A DNA stretch of 64,000 nt from Pseudomonas sp. UBA1879 (lineage in GTDB: Bacteria > Pseudomonadota > Gammaproteobacteria > Pseudomonadales > Pseudomonadaceae). The notes beneath the pieces were generated by a model that saw only the letters and a list, made by a program, of their open reading frames with translations, was not told where the DNA came from and ran no database searches. The stretch spans positions 62,001 through 126,000 of the forward strand of contig NZ_DDHJ01000014.1 of the NCBI RefSeq assembly GCF_002338065.1, written 5' to 3'. Of this stretch, positions 16,075 to 24,753 are shown one piece after another (within the stretch, counting starts at the first letter, position 1; every line of letters begins with the position of its first letter). The translations under genes were made by a program, and so were the position numbers.

Positions 16075-16959
16075 ATGAACATCGGTGAAAAACTGAGCGT
16101 AGAGGCGTTCTTCGACCCACACACCTGGACCATCAGCTATCTGGTTCTGGACCGCTCGACCCTCAAGGCCGCGCTGATCGACAGCGTGCTGGATTACGAC
16201 CCGAAATCCGGTCGCACCAAGACCGAGTCGGCGGACAAACTGATCGCCCGCGTGCGAGAGCTCGGGGTGTCGGTGGAGTGGATTCTGGAAACCCACGTTC
16301 ACGCCGATCATGTTTCTGCGGCGGCTTACCTGAAGGAACAGCTCGGCGGCACCGTCGCCATCGGCAGCCACATCACGCGCGTGCAGAAAGTCTTCGGCAC
16401 GCTGTTCAACGCCAAAGGCGAGTTCGCCCGCGACGGCAGCCAATTCGATCGGTTGCTGGAGGATGACACGCATTTCCAGATCGGCACCCTGCAGGCCCGC
16501 GCAATGCACACCCCCGGTCACACACCCGCGTGCATGACCTACCTGATCGAAGCCAATGGTGAGACCGTGGCGTTTGTCGGCGACACGCTGTTCATGCCGG
16601 ATTACGGCACGGCGCGCTGTGACTTTCCCGGCGCCGATGCACGCATGCTGTACCGCTCGATTGGCAAGATCCTCGCTCTGCCGCCACAGACGCGCCTGTT
16701 CATGTGCCACGACTACCTGCCCAACGGTCGTGAGCTGATGTACATGACCACCGTCGCCGAGCAGCGGGCCAACAACATTCACATTCACGAAGGGATCGAC
16801 GAAGACGCCTTCGTGCAAATGCGTGAAAAGCGCGACGCGACCCTCGACATGCCGGTGCTGATCCTGCCGTCGGTGCAGATCAACATGCGCGGCGGCCACA
16901 TGCCGGAGCCCGAAGACAACGGTGTGCGGTACCTGAAAGTGCCGATCAATGCGTTGTGA
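16075..16959 (+). CDS. MBL-fold hydrolase, probable persulfide dioxygenase (Blh/ETHE1-like)
   Basis: The 294-residue metallo-beta-lactamase-fold protein has the metal motif THVHADH (about residues 73-79), a second histidine in HTPGHTPAC and an aspartate in FVGDTLFMPDYG. The sequence pattern resembles bacterial glutathione-persulfide dioxygenases of the Blh type rather than glyoxalase II. Those enzymes oxidise persulfides to sulfite in sulfide detoxification. The downstream TauE/SafE gene, a candidate sulfite exporter, supports that reading. A GGAGG site precedes the ATG. The enzymatic assignment is inference. Confidence 0.8.
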   Translation: MNIGEKLSVEAFFDPHTWTISYLVLDRSTLKAALIDSVLDYDPKSGRTKTESADKLIARVRELGVSVEWILETHVHADHVSAAAYLKEQLGGTVAIGSHITRVQKVFGTLFNAKGEFARDGSQFDRLLEDDTHFQIGTLQARAMHTPGHTPACMTYLIEANGETVAFVGDTLFMPDYGTARCDFPGADARMLYRSIGKILALPPQTRLFMCHDYLPNGRELMYMTTVAEQRANNIHIHEGIDEDAFVQMREKRDATLDMPVLILPSVQINMRGGHMPEPEDNGVRYLKVPINAL

Positions 16960-17086
16960 TGCCTGAGGTGCAGTCACTTGAACGTGTGGGCGTTAGCGTG
17001 CTCGGGGCGGCCATCGGATGAAGAGGCCAATGCACTCTCAGCATCCTTCAAGTTTGAAAATCAGCCTCATCTGAAATCCATTGAAT

Positions 17087-17902
17087 ATGAATGAACACGA
17101 ACTGATCGGAGCCGGCCTCGGCACGGTCATTGGAGCGGTACTCGCGCTGACGGGCGCGGGCGGTGGGATTCTTGCAGTGCCGCTGTTGGTGTTTGGTCTG
17201 GGCCTGTCGATGGTTGAAGCAGCCCCGGTCGGGCTGTTGGCCGTGGGTCTGGCATCAGCGGTGGGGGCACTGCTGGGGTTGCGTCAGGGAATCGTGCGGT
17301 ATCGCGCAGCGCTGTTCATTGCCGGGATCGGCATCTGCCTGTCGCCCGTGGGGCTTTGGCTGGCCCATCAGGTGCCCAACACGCCGTTGGCGCTGGGGTT
17401 TTCGATGGTGCTGCTGTATGCCTGCGGGCGCATCTTCAGAAAAGCCAGCCTGGAACTGCGTTACGGCAAACCGGCGGAACGTGCCGGATTCTTGCCTTGC
17501 GTGCTCAATCCCCTCGAAGGCCGACTGCGCTGGACCCTGCCCTGCGCGCGCTTTCTGGCGATCACCGGAATGCTGTCGGGATTGCTCTCGGGCTTGCTGG
17601 GCGTCGGCGGCGGCTTCGTGATCGTCCCGGCACTGACCCGCTACACCGACCTGAACCTGAAAAGCATCGTGGCGACCTCACTGGCTGTGATCGCGTTGGT
17701 GTCCACCGGCAGCGTGATCACCGCGAGTGTCACCGGCGCCATGCACTGGGCCGTGGGCCTGCCGTTCGCGGCGGGTGCCGTGGTCGGGTTGATGGCCGGC
17801 CGGCAAGTGGCGCGGTTTCTCGCCGGCCCGCGCTTGCAGCAGCTGTTCGCGATCAGCGGGTTCTGCGCGGCGGCGCTGCTGATCATCAAGTCTGTCTCCT
17901 GA
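17087..17902 (+). CDS. Sulfite/organosulfonate exporter TauE/SafE family protein
   Basis: This is a 271-residue membrane protein with about eight hydrophobic segments and two repeated Gly-rich motifs (ALTGAGGGILAVPLL near the start and LLGVGGGFVIVPAL near residue 170), the hallmark of the TauE/SafE family. The ATG at 17087 is chosen over a TTG at 17081. It follows the persulfide-dioxygenase-like gene by 127 bp in the same direction. Export of sulfite made by that enzyme is a plausible but unproven role. Confidence 0.88.
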   Translation: MNEHELIGAGLGTVIGAVLALTGAGGGILAVPLLVFGLGLSMVEAAPVGLLAVGLASAVGALLGLRQGIVRYRAALFIAGIGICLSPVGLWLAHQVPNTPLALGFSMVLLYACGRIFRKASLELRYGKPAERAGFLPCVLNPLEGRLRWTLPCARFLAITGMLSGLLSGLLGVGGGFVIVPALTRYTDLNLKSIVATSLAVIALVSTGSVITASVTGAMHWAVGLPFAAGAVVGLMAGRQVARFLAGPRLQQLFAISGFCAAALLIIKSVS

Positions 17903-17948
17903 CGCCCCTTGGGGATGCACCTATCTGTCGCGCCTGACACAACTCCGA

Positions 17949-18034
17949 GTGGGAGTGAGCTTGCTCGCGATGACGGTGTGTCAGTCACCGAGCAAGCGCC
18001 AGACCGCGTCATCGCGAGCCAGCTCACCCCTACA
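17949..18034. repeat. REPIN-like inverted repeat, family A
   Basis: The arms GGGAGTGAGCTTGCTCGCGA and TCGCGAGCCAGCTCACCCCT lie about 86 bp apart overall, between the converging TauE and CoA-transferase genes. They are slightly degenerate. Confidence 0.8.
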
Positions 18035-18060
18035 AGAGGGTCGCGGGCGATGCCGGGTGG

Positions 18061-19986
18061 CTAGCCAACCGTCGCCTGCAACCCCGCCAACAACAGCCGC
18101 TGATACAACTCTTCGCGCAAACCCTGCGGGTCATCCAGCCCCATACGCTGCAGGTGCTCGGGAAATGCGCTCGGGTCCGGCGCTTCTAGGGTTGCCTTGC
18201 CCAGTTCAATGATCTCCGTGAGTTTGAATTTGCTCTTCAACCAGTTGAGCGCGCGCAACAGGTCTCGCTCTTCAGCGCTGAAATCACTGCCCAGCGGGTA
18301 TTCGACGAACAGCCCCGGGAAACCGTCGCGTATGGCCTTCAGCCGTTCGGGCGTGTTGTGGGTAAACAGCGGGTCCAGGCGAAAGCCCTTCGGCAATTTG
18401 CCGGCTTTCTGCGCCTGATCGATCAACCCCGGCTGAAAGCGCGAATCGGTGATATTGAGCAACGCCTCGATCACCGCGGCGTCGGTCTTGCCGCGCAAAT
18501 CGGCGATGCCGTATTCAGTGATGACGATGTCCCTCAGATGTCGGGGAATGGTCGTATGGCCATACTCCCACACGATGTTGGAGCTGACCTCGCCGCCCGA
18601 CTCACGCCAACTGCGCAGGATCAAGATCGAACGCGCGTCTTCCAGCGCATGGGCCTGAGCGACAAAGTTGTACTGCCCTCCCACGCCGCTGACGACGCGC
18701 CCGTCCTCCAATTGATCAGAGACCGCAGCGCCCAGCAGCGTGACGGTGAAGGCACTGTTGATGAAGCGCGCATCCCGTCTTTGCAGGCGCTTGAGGGTTT
18801 CATCGCCGTACAACTCGTTGATGTAGCTGATGGCGGTCATGTCGATCTGCGCCATCTGCGCGGGCGAAAACTCGCGCAGACGCTCGTAAAAGCTGCGTGG
18901 CCCCAGAAAGAACCCGCCATGGATCAGCACGCCGTTGTCATGGATGGCTTCGTCAAGCGCGCCTTCGTTGGCCAGGGTTTGCAACTCGATGGTGGGATAC
19001 ACCTTGCGCCGGATGATCCCTGCGTCCAGCAATACCAAGAGGCCGTTGACCAACATCTCACTGCACCCGTACAAGCCTGCCGCAAACGGCATGACCCCGC
19101 CTTCGGCATCGATCAGCGGCTTCCAGGTGGAAATGCCATCCAGCTCGGCCAGGCACGCACGGTACGTTTCGTTATCGGCCTGTCGCGCCAGCAATGCGGC
19201 GGTCAGGGCGTCGCCCATCGAGCCGATGCCAATCTGCAACGTGCCGCCATCGCGCACCAGCGTGCTGGCATACAGGCCAATAAAGTGATCCTGAATGCCC
19301 ACCGGCATATTGGGCGTAGAGAACAGCGTGCTGCGGTCCTCGTATTCGATCAGCAGGTCAAACGTGTTGACGCTGACCTCGGCGTGGCCCGGCATGTACG
19401 GCAGATCGGCGTGCACATGGCCGAGCACCAGTCCAGGCTCCCCGGCCGCGCGGCGTTTTTCCAGCATCGGCAGCAGGTCAAGGGTGATGTCCGGGTTACA
19501 GCTGAGGCTTCTATAATCGGGACGTTGCGGGTCGTACGCGATCAATTGCGCGATGAGGTTCAGGCCACTGGCGTTGATGTCTCGCGCGGCGTGGGTGTAA
19601 TTGCTGCTGACGTAATCTTGCTGCGCCTGCGCACTGCCCAGCAGACTGCCAGGCTGCATGAAGAACTGCTCGACCTGAACGTTCGGCGGCAGGTTGCTTT
19701 TGTGCAGATCGGCGAGGAAATCCAGCTCGGGATAATCGCCGAACACACGCTCCAGAAACGGCTCGAGAAAGCGCCCCTGCAAACCGTCGCCCGCTTTCGG
19801 ACGACCGAGACACAACGCGGTGTAGATCGTCAGTTGCCGGTCCGGCAGGGATTTAATGCGGGCATACAGCGCGTTGGCGAAGCGATTGGGCTTCCCCAGC
19901 CCCAATGGCATCCCCATGCGAATGTGCGTCGGCAGCTCGGCCAACACGTGATCGACGGCTTGCTCGATCGAGCAGGAATGCGGCAT
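18061..19986 (-). CDS. Acetyl-CoA hydrolase/transferase family protein
   Basis: The 641-residue protein has the two-lobed CoA-transferase fold. The C-terminal half contains SGVGGQYNFVAQAHAL, corresponding to the family's substrate-binding GxGGQxxF loop, and EYGIADLRGKTDAAV typical of acetyl-CoA hydrolases/succinyl-CoA:acetate transferases. It is longer than the usual ~500-residue enzymes because of N-terminal and linker extensions. The N-terminus MPHSCSIEQAVDHVLAELP reads as the native start. The acyl substrate is unknown, and the gene is monocistronic. Confidence 0.88.
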   Translation of the reverse strand: MPHSCSIEQAVDHVLAELPTHIRMGMPLGLGKPNRFANALYARIKSLPDRQLTIYTALCLGRPKAGDGLQGRFLEPFLERVFGDYPELDFLADLHKSNLPPNVQVEQFFMQPGSLLGSAQAQQDYVSSNYTHAARDINASGLNLIAQLIAYDPQRPDYRSLSCNPDITLDLLPMLEKRRAAGEPGLVLGHVHADLPYMPGHAEVSVNTFDLLIEYEDRSTLFSTPNMPVGIQDHFIGLYASTLVRDGGTLQIGIGSMGDALTAALLARQADNETYRACLAELDGISTWKPLIDAEGGVMPFAAGLYGCSEMLVNGLLVLLDAGIIRRKVYPTIELQTLANEGALDEAIHDNGVLIHGGFFLGPRSFYERLREFSPAQMAQIDMTAISYINELYGDETLKRLQRRDARFINSAFTVTLLGAAVSDQLEDGRVVSGVGGQYNFVAQAHALEDARSILILRSWRESGGEVSSNIVWEYGHTTIPRHLRDIVITEYGIADLRGKTDAAVIEALLNITDSRFQPGLIDQAQKAGKLPKGFRLDPLFTHNTPERLKAIRDGFPGLFVEYPLGSDFSAEERDLLRALNWLKSKFKLTEIIELGKATLEAPDPSAFPEHLQRMGLDDPQGLREELYQRLLLAGLQATVG

Positions 19987-20104
19987 CCGGCCTCTCCTGA
20001 ATTGTTATTCGATGGAGCTTGGACCGGGCATGCGCGGGAATTGCTGCATGAATGCGGTTACCCAAACAGCCATCGCACGCAAGCTCACTTCCACAAAAAT
20101 CCGA

Positions 20105-20404
20105 TCAATCCCGCCGGGTATCGATCTTCACCAGTTTGTCTTCGATGAACTTGAGGTGCTGAAACGCGCCATTGCGCGGGCCGTAGACCCACAGGCTGAC
20201 TTTGACAGGATTTACACGCCGACCATTGTTGATGCGCGCCACTGGCACCTGGTCAACGCTGCTGTCAGGTGACCCACATTTCTCGCGCACCACGGCAGCC
20301 GTGTCGCCCAAGCTGATCAGCGCAGTGCCGCAGCGCATCGTGGCGTTCGCAGTGCCTGCGAACAGCAACAGGGAAAACCCCAACAACCATGACGCTCTGA
20401 ACAT
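20105..20404 (-). CDS. DUF2845 family exported protein
   Basis: The 99-residue protein has a signal peptide (MFRASWLLGFSLLLFAGTANA) and a small mature domain with two cysteines (RCGTALISLGDT and EKCGSPDSS). This is the common pattern of DUF2845 periplasmic proteins in pseudomonads. The start at 20404 is preferred over an upstream ATG (20443), because it begins the signal peptide directly. It lies just downstream of the cytochrome c5 gene on the same strand. Function is unknown. Confidence 0.8.
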   Translation of the reverse strand: MFRASWLLGFSLLLFAGTANATMRCGTALISLGDTAAVVREKCGSPDSSVDQVPVARINNGRRVNPVKVSLWVYGPRNGAFQHLKFIEDKLVKIDTRRD

Positions 20405-20439
20405 CCGACGGTATTTCCCTGAATCGTGACTTACAACCA

Positions 20440-20862
20440 TCAAAGCCCCGACATTTTCTTGATCGCGCCTTTCAATTCCTCATCCGAGCAATCGGCGCAA
20501 GTGCCTCTCGGGGGCATGGCGTTGATGCCGCTGATCGCCTTGGCCAACAAGCCATCAAGGCCGCCCTGTTCCTTGGTGCGCTTGTCCCACTCGACGCCGT
20601 CGCCGACTTTCGGCGCGCCCAATAAACCGGTGCCGTGGCAGGTGATGCAGTGTTTGCTAATGACGTCATCTGGAGACTTGGTGCCACTCGCACCGCCCGC
20701 AGTCGCAGCAACGTCCAAACCCGGACATTCCTTACCCTGAATGCAGACTTGTCCGACTGGTTCCAGCCGTTTGGCGAGGTCACCTCGCGTCGAGGCCTGA
20801 GCAGCAAACGCCCAGTAGGCGAGCATCGCAAGGGTAATCAGGATCTGACGGGTAGGGCTCAC
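20440..20862 (-). CDS. Cytochrome c5
   Basis: The 140-residue exported protein has a signal peptide ending AQA and a single heme-binding CITCH motif, followed by GTGLLGAPKVGD. The axial methionine lies in NAMPPRGTCADCSDEEL, which also contains the extra CxxC cysteine pair typical of cytochromes c5. It carries electrons in the periplasm to terminal oxidases or denitrification enzymes. A GTG start at 20862 with GAGGG 7 bases upstream is used. Closely followed by the DUF2845 gene. Confidence 0.92.
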   Translation of the reverse strand: MSPTRQILITLAMLAYWAFAAQASTRGDLAKRLEPVGQVCIQGKECPGLDVAATAGGASGTKSPDDVISKHCITCHGTGLLGAPKVGDGVEWDKRTKEQGGLDGLLAKAISGINAMPPRGTCADCSDEELKGAIKKMSGL

Positions 20863-21030
20863 GCTTTTACCCTCATGGTGCTATCACGTCGCGGCGGTTA
20901 CGGTCGTATGCAGGTGGCGAAAGTATAGCTCGTCGGTCGTCGCAGCCCATGACGCAGGGTTGTCAGCGCATCGGGCTTGGGTCTGGAGCAGAGCCTTGCC
21001 CCCGCCGATGCAGGGGATGAGGTTTGCTGC

Positions 21031-21579
21031 TCAGAAATTCGCGGGCGTCGCCGCGCTGATGAGACGCGCCGGGGCGTCGAACGGATTGCGAAAGCGATGG
21101 GGCCGGGTGCTTTCAAAATAGTAGCTATCACCCACTTCCAGCACATAGGTATCGAGCCCGACGACCAGTTCGAGGCGCCCCTCAATCAGAATCCCGGTTT
21201 CTTCGCCTTCGTGAACGAGCATTTCTTCACCGGTGTCGGCGCCTGGCGGGTAGACCTCGGTCAAAAACGCGATCGCTCGATCGGGATGGGATTTGCCGAC
21301 CAGCTTCATGGTGACAGCGCCGTCTGAAATATCGATCAGTTCGCTGGCCTTGTAGACCACTTGGGTCGGGTTTTCCGGCTCAAGCTCTTCGGAGAAGAAC
21401 TCCACCATGGACATCGGAATGCCGCCCAGCACCTTGCGCAGAGAGCTGATCGAGGGGCTGACGCTGTTTTTCTCGATCATGGAAATGGTGCTGTTGGTCA
21501 CGCCCGCTCTTTTGGCGAGTTCACGTTGCGACAGACCTTTGAGTTTGCGAATGGATTGCAGTCGTTCACCGACGTCCAA
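21031..21579 (-). CDS. pauR: PauR-like XRE-cupin regulator of polyamine catabolism
   Basis: The product has 182 residues with an XRE helix-turn-helix (LSQRELAKRAGVTNSTISMI, about residues 16-35) and a C-terminal cupin (about 110-180). This PuuR/PauR-type repressor senses putrescine or cadaverine and represses pau genes. A TTG start at 21579 is chosen: it gives MDVGERLQSIRKLKG and has AGGA 8 bases upstream. An ATG at 21603 is in frame but adds atypical residues. Its neighbours include pauB- and pauC-like genes within 13 kb, consistent with regulation in trans. Confidence 0.88.
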   Translation of the reverse strand: MDVGERLQSIRKLKGLSQRELAKRAGVTNSTISMIEKNSVSPSISSLRKVLGGIPMSMVEFFSEELEPENPTQVVYKASELIDISDGAVTMKLVGKSHPDRAIAFLTEVYPPGADTGEEMLVHEGEETGILIEGRLELVVGLDTYVLEVGDSYYFESTRPHRFRNPFDAPARLISAATPANF

Positions 21580-21727
21580 TGCGGGAGTCCTCTTGGTAAT
21601 CAAGCACGGTCAAGTGGTCGCCATGATGGCAACAGCGTTCAGTATTTACAACACTTGAGCCATGGCCGGATCAGCAAAGAGACTGGCGACCGCCAAGGGC
21701 CGCGTCGGGATACATGGCGCGCGCGTC

Positions 21728-22801
21728 TCAGGCCTCGGTATAGACCCTTGGGACGCGTTTCAGATTGCATAAAATCTGATAAGGAATCATGCCTGCATGG
21801 GCTGCCAGGTCGCTGACCCGTACGTTTTTGCCCCACAGTTCAACGCGGCTGCCAAGACCCGCGCTCGGCACATGAGTGAGGTCCACACACAACATGTCCA
21901 TCGACACCCGACCCAGCAATTGACTGCGCTGGCCGTCGATCATCACCGGCGTGCCGGTCGGTGCCTGACGCGGATATCCGTCGGCGTAACCCACCGCAAC
22001 CACGCCGATGCGCATGGTGCGGTCGGTGACGAACGTGCCGCCATACCCAATAGGCTCACCGGCGGGCAGCTCGCGCACGCTGATGACTTTTGATTCCAGC
22101 GTCATCACCGGCTGCAAACGATCGGCCACCGACTGAGGCTGATCGAAGGGGGTTGCGCCGTACAGCATGATCCCAGGACGAACCCAGTCGCTCGGCACAC
22201 TTGGCCAACCCATGACCCCTGGCGAGTTACGCAAGCTGACTTCGACGCCCAATCCTGCTGCTGCCGAGCGGAATATGGCGACCTGTTCGTCAGTGCGCGC
22301 GCTGTCCAGCTCATCGGCGCGGGCGAAGTGAGTCATCAGCACGACCTTGCCGACCTTGTTCGTCGCCATCAAACGTTGGTAGGCCGATGGGTATTCAGCA
22401 GGGTGAATGCCGACGCGGTGCATGCCCGAATCCATTTTCAGCCAGACATTCAACGGTTTGCCGACGGTGGTTTTTTCGATGGCCTCCAACTGCCAGAGCG
22501 AATGCACCACGCACCAAAAATCATGCTCGACGATCAACGGCAGCTCATCGGCCTCGAAAAAACCCTCTAGCAGCAGAACCGGTGCACGAATCCCGGCTTG
22601 CCGCAGTTCCAGCGCTTCCTCGATGCAGGCCACGGCGAAACCATCCGCCTCGGTTTCGAGCGCCTGTGCCACACGCACTGCTCCATGTCCGTAGGCATCG
22701 GCTTTGATCACGGCAAGGGCCTTAGCCCCCGTCGTTTCACGGGCCAATTGGTAATTGTGGCGCAGGGCTTGAAGATCGATGACAGCGCGGGATGGACGCA
22801 T
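21728..22801 (-). CDS. dadX: Catabolic alanine racemase
   Basis: The 357-residue PLP enzyme interconverts L- and D-alanine so that DadA can oxidise the D-form. The PLP lysine lies at residue 33 in VIKADAYGHG. The second catalytic tyrosine lies in the C-terminal half (PGIMLYGATPF lies nearby). It is the last gene of dadA-ridA-dadX, separated from ridA by a REPIN. Lrp-dependent induction by alanine is the known control in pseudomonads. Confidence 0.95.
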   Translation of the reverse strand: MRPSRAVIDLQALRHNYQLARETTGAKALAVIKADAYGHGAVRVAQALETEADGFAVACIEEALELRQAGIRAPVLLLEGFFEADELPLIVEHDFWCVVHSLWQLEAIEKTTVGKPLNVWLKMDSGMHRVGIHPAEYPSAYQRLMATNKVGKVVLMTHFARADELDSARTDEQVAIFRSAAAGLGVEVSLRNSPGVMGWPSVPSDWVRPGIMLYGATPFDQPQSVADRLQPVMTLESKVISVRELPAGEPIGYGGTFVTDRTMRIGVVAVGYADGYPRQAPTGTPVMIDGQRSQLLGRVSMDMLCVDLTHVPSAGLGSRVELWGKNVRVSDLAAHAGMIPYQILCNLKRVPRVYTEA

Positions 22802-22832
22802 GGGTGGGGCTTCTTGATCAAAGAGTTGGGAC

Positions 22833-22970
22833 CTGTAGGAGCGTGGCTTGTCCCGCGATTGACTGCGTAGCAGTCACAAAATCAGGCGTATGGGCAGTGT
22901 CAGACACACCGCGGGCACCGATTTCACGACGGGTTCCCCGCCGATCGCGGGACAAGCCACGCTCCTACAG
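22833..22970. repeat. REPIN-like inverted repeat, family B
   Basis: The arms GTAGGAGCGTGGCTTGTCCC and GGGACAAGCCACGCTCCTAC lie inside the dad operon, between ridA and dadX. The right arm ends two bases before the ridA stop codon. A structured element inside an operon could tune dadX expression. Confidence 0.88.
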
Positions 22971-22972
22971 TA

Positions 22973-23326
22973 CTAGGGCAATGCAGCGATAACCGATATC
23001 TCGATCAGCACATTGGGTGCGGCCATCTTGGCTTCGACGGTGGCCCGGGCAGGCGCGACCCCTTTTGCCAGCCAGGTGTCCCAGATGCCGTTCATGGCGG
23101 CGAAGTGGGAGTCGATGTCTTTCAGGTAGATCGTGACCGACAGCAGTCTGCTTTTATCGGTACCCGCGAGATCCAGCAGGCGCTCAATGTTGCCCAGCAC
23201 CTCACGGGTCTGCTGCTCGATACCCGACGTCAGATCGTTGCCCACTTGCCCGGCGAGATACACGGTGCCGTTGTGGATAACGACTTGGCTCATGCGTTCA
23301 TTGGTGAGCTGGCGTTGTACTGACAT
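22973..23326 (-). CDS. RidA family enamine/imine deaminase in dad operon
   Basis: The 117-residue RidA/YjgF-family protein shows NGTVYLAGQVGNDLTSG and the conserved arginine in VAPARATVEAKMAAPN. RidA proteins hydrolyse reactive 2-iminoacids, and DadA makes 2-iminopropionate, so this member fits the operon chemically. Its ATG lies 29 bp inside dadA, suggesting translational coupling. An internal ATG at 23293 would remove the overlap. Confidence 0.93.
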   Translation of the reverse strand: MSVQRQLTNERMSQVVIHNGTVYLAGQVGNDLTSGIEQQTREVLGNIERLLDLAGTDKSRLLSVTIYLKDIDSHFAAMNGIWDTWLAKGVAPARATVEAKMAAPNVLIEISVIAALP

Positions 23327-24599
23327 GCTTGGCGATCTCCTTGGCGCTTCCGTAGCGCGAAATATCGAGGCCTTCGGCGCTGATCTGCGGTTTTTTGCGG
23401 GCGATCAGATCGGCCAGCAAACGACCGGAGCCGCAAGCCATGGTCCAGCCCAGTGTTCCGTGGCCGGTGTTAAGGAACAGATTGCGATACGGCGTAGCCC
23501 CGACGATGGGCGTGCCGTCCGGCGTCGTAGGGCGCAAGCCGGTCCAGAAACTGGCCTCGCTCAGATCGCCGCCCTGAGGATAAAGATCGTTGACGATCAT
23601 CTCCAGCGTTTCGCGGCGGCGGGGGTTGAGCGACAAGTCAAACCCGGCAATTTCCGCCATGCCGCCGACGCGGATGCGATTATCGAAACGGGTGATCGCG
23701 ACCTTGTACGTCTCGTCCAGAATGGTCGACGTCGGCGCCATGGCCGGGTTGGTAATCGGCACCGTCAGCGAGTAACCCTTGAGTGGATAAACCGGCGCCT
23801 TGATGCCCAGCGGCTTCAGCAGTTGCGGCGAGTAGCTGCCCAGGGCAAGGACGTAGCGGTCAGCCGTTTCGAGCTCGCCGTTGACGCGCACACCATTGAT
23901 CCGGTCGCCTGCGAAATCAATCGACTCAATGGACTGGCCGAAACGGAATTCCACACCCAACGTCACACACATCTCGGCCAGCCGAGTCGTGAACAGCTGG
24001 CAGTCGCCGGTCTGATCGTTCGGCAACCGCAGCGCACCGCTCAGGATGTTGCTGACACTGGCCAAGGCAGGCTCGACGCGGGCGATGCCCTCGCGGTCGA
24101 GTACCTCATAAGGAACGCCGGCCTGCTCAAGAACGGCGATGTCTTTGGCCGCATTGTCCAGCTGTTCCTGGGTGCGGAACAGTTGAGTCGTGCCCAGACT
24201 ACGGCCCTCGTAAGCGATACCGGTCTCGGCGCGCAGTTCGTCGAGGCAGTCCCGGCTGTACTCGGACAGCCGCACCATGCGCTCTTTGTTCACGGCATAG
24301 CGGCTTTGGGTGCAGTTGCGCAGCATCTGCGCCATCCACAGGTATTGATTGATGTCAGCGGTCGCTTTGATGGCCAATGGCGCGTGACGTTGCAGCAACC
24401 ATTTCATGGCCTTGAGGGGCACACCCGGTGCGGCCCAGGGCGAGGCGTAGCCAGGCGATACCTGCCCGGCGTTGGCGAAGCTGGTTTCCAGCGCGGCAGC
24501 GGGTTGACGATCAACGACCGTGACCTCGAAACCCGCGCGAGCCAGGTAGTAAGCACTGGTAACACCGATCACGCCACTTCCAAGGACCAGAACGCGCAT
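23298..24599 (-). CDS. dadA: D-amino acid dehydrogenase small subunit
   Basis: The 433-residue FAD enzyme oxidises D-alanine (and other D-amino acids) to 2-oxoacids and passes electrons to the respiratory chain. The N-terminal dinucleotide fold reads VLGSGVIGVTSAYYLARAG, and the C-terminal FAD segment TGHGTLGWTMACGSGRLLADL is intact. It is the first gene of dadA-ridA-dadX, divergent from lrp. The start is preceded by GAGGGAAATAAC, an AT-rich stretch next to the Shine-Dalgarno that loosely resembles Hfq/Crc targets. Confidence 0.96.
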   Translation of the reverse strand: MRVLVLGSGVIGVTSAYYLARAGFEVTVVDRQPAAALETSFANAGQVSPGYASPWAAPGVPLKAMKWLLQRHAPLAIKATADINQYLWMAQMLRNCTQSRYAVNKERMVRLSEYSRDCLDELRAETGIAYEGRSLGTTQLFRTQEQLDNAAKDIAVLEQAGVPYEVLDREGIARVEPALASVSNILSGALRLPNDQTGDCQLFTTRLAEMCVTLGVEFRFGQSIESIDFAGDRINGVRVNGELETADRYVLALGSYSPQLLKPLGIKAPVYPLKGYSLTVPITNPAMAPTSTILDETYKVAITRFDNRIRVGGMAEIAGFDLSLNPRRRETLEMIVNDLYPQGGDLSEASFWTGLRPTTPDGTPIVGATPYRNLFLNTGHGTLGWTMACGSGRLLADLIARKKPQISAEGLDISRYGSAKEIAKHVSTTPAHQ

Positions 24600-24753
24600 G
24601 TTATTTCCCTCATCGCGGATTTCCGCTGACGTTTTGAAGTTTCAAGCAAAGATGTGCGCAGTATAAAAAGCATCGAGCAGTGTATTTCACTTTATAAATG
24701 CCTATATTCAGCGTTAACTCTCGGCAACCAACGTATTCGTAGAGGGGGTTTCG
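24600..24753. promoter_or_regulatory. Divergent dadA/lrp control region
   Basis: This 154-bp AT-rich region lies between divergent dadA and lrp. A TATACT -10-like element for dadA lies at 24660-24665 (minus strand) without a good -35, consistent with activation by Lrp. I cannot place Lrp sites exactly. Confidence 0.5.

Noticed and set aside
18358..20148. 596-codon open frame on the plus strand opposite the CoA-transferase gene
   Set aside because: It is an antisense shadow with a composition dominated by Arg, Gln, Val and His, and without motifs.
23133..24629. 498-codon open frame opposite dadA
   Set aside because: Shadow frame. dadA has complete FAD motifs on the other strand.
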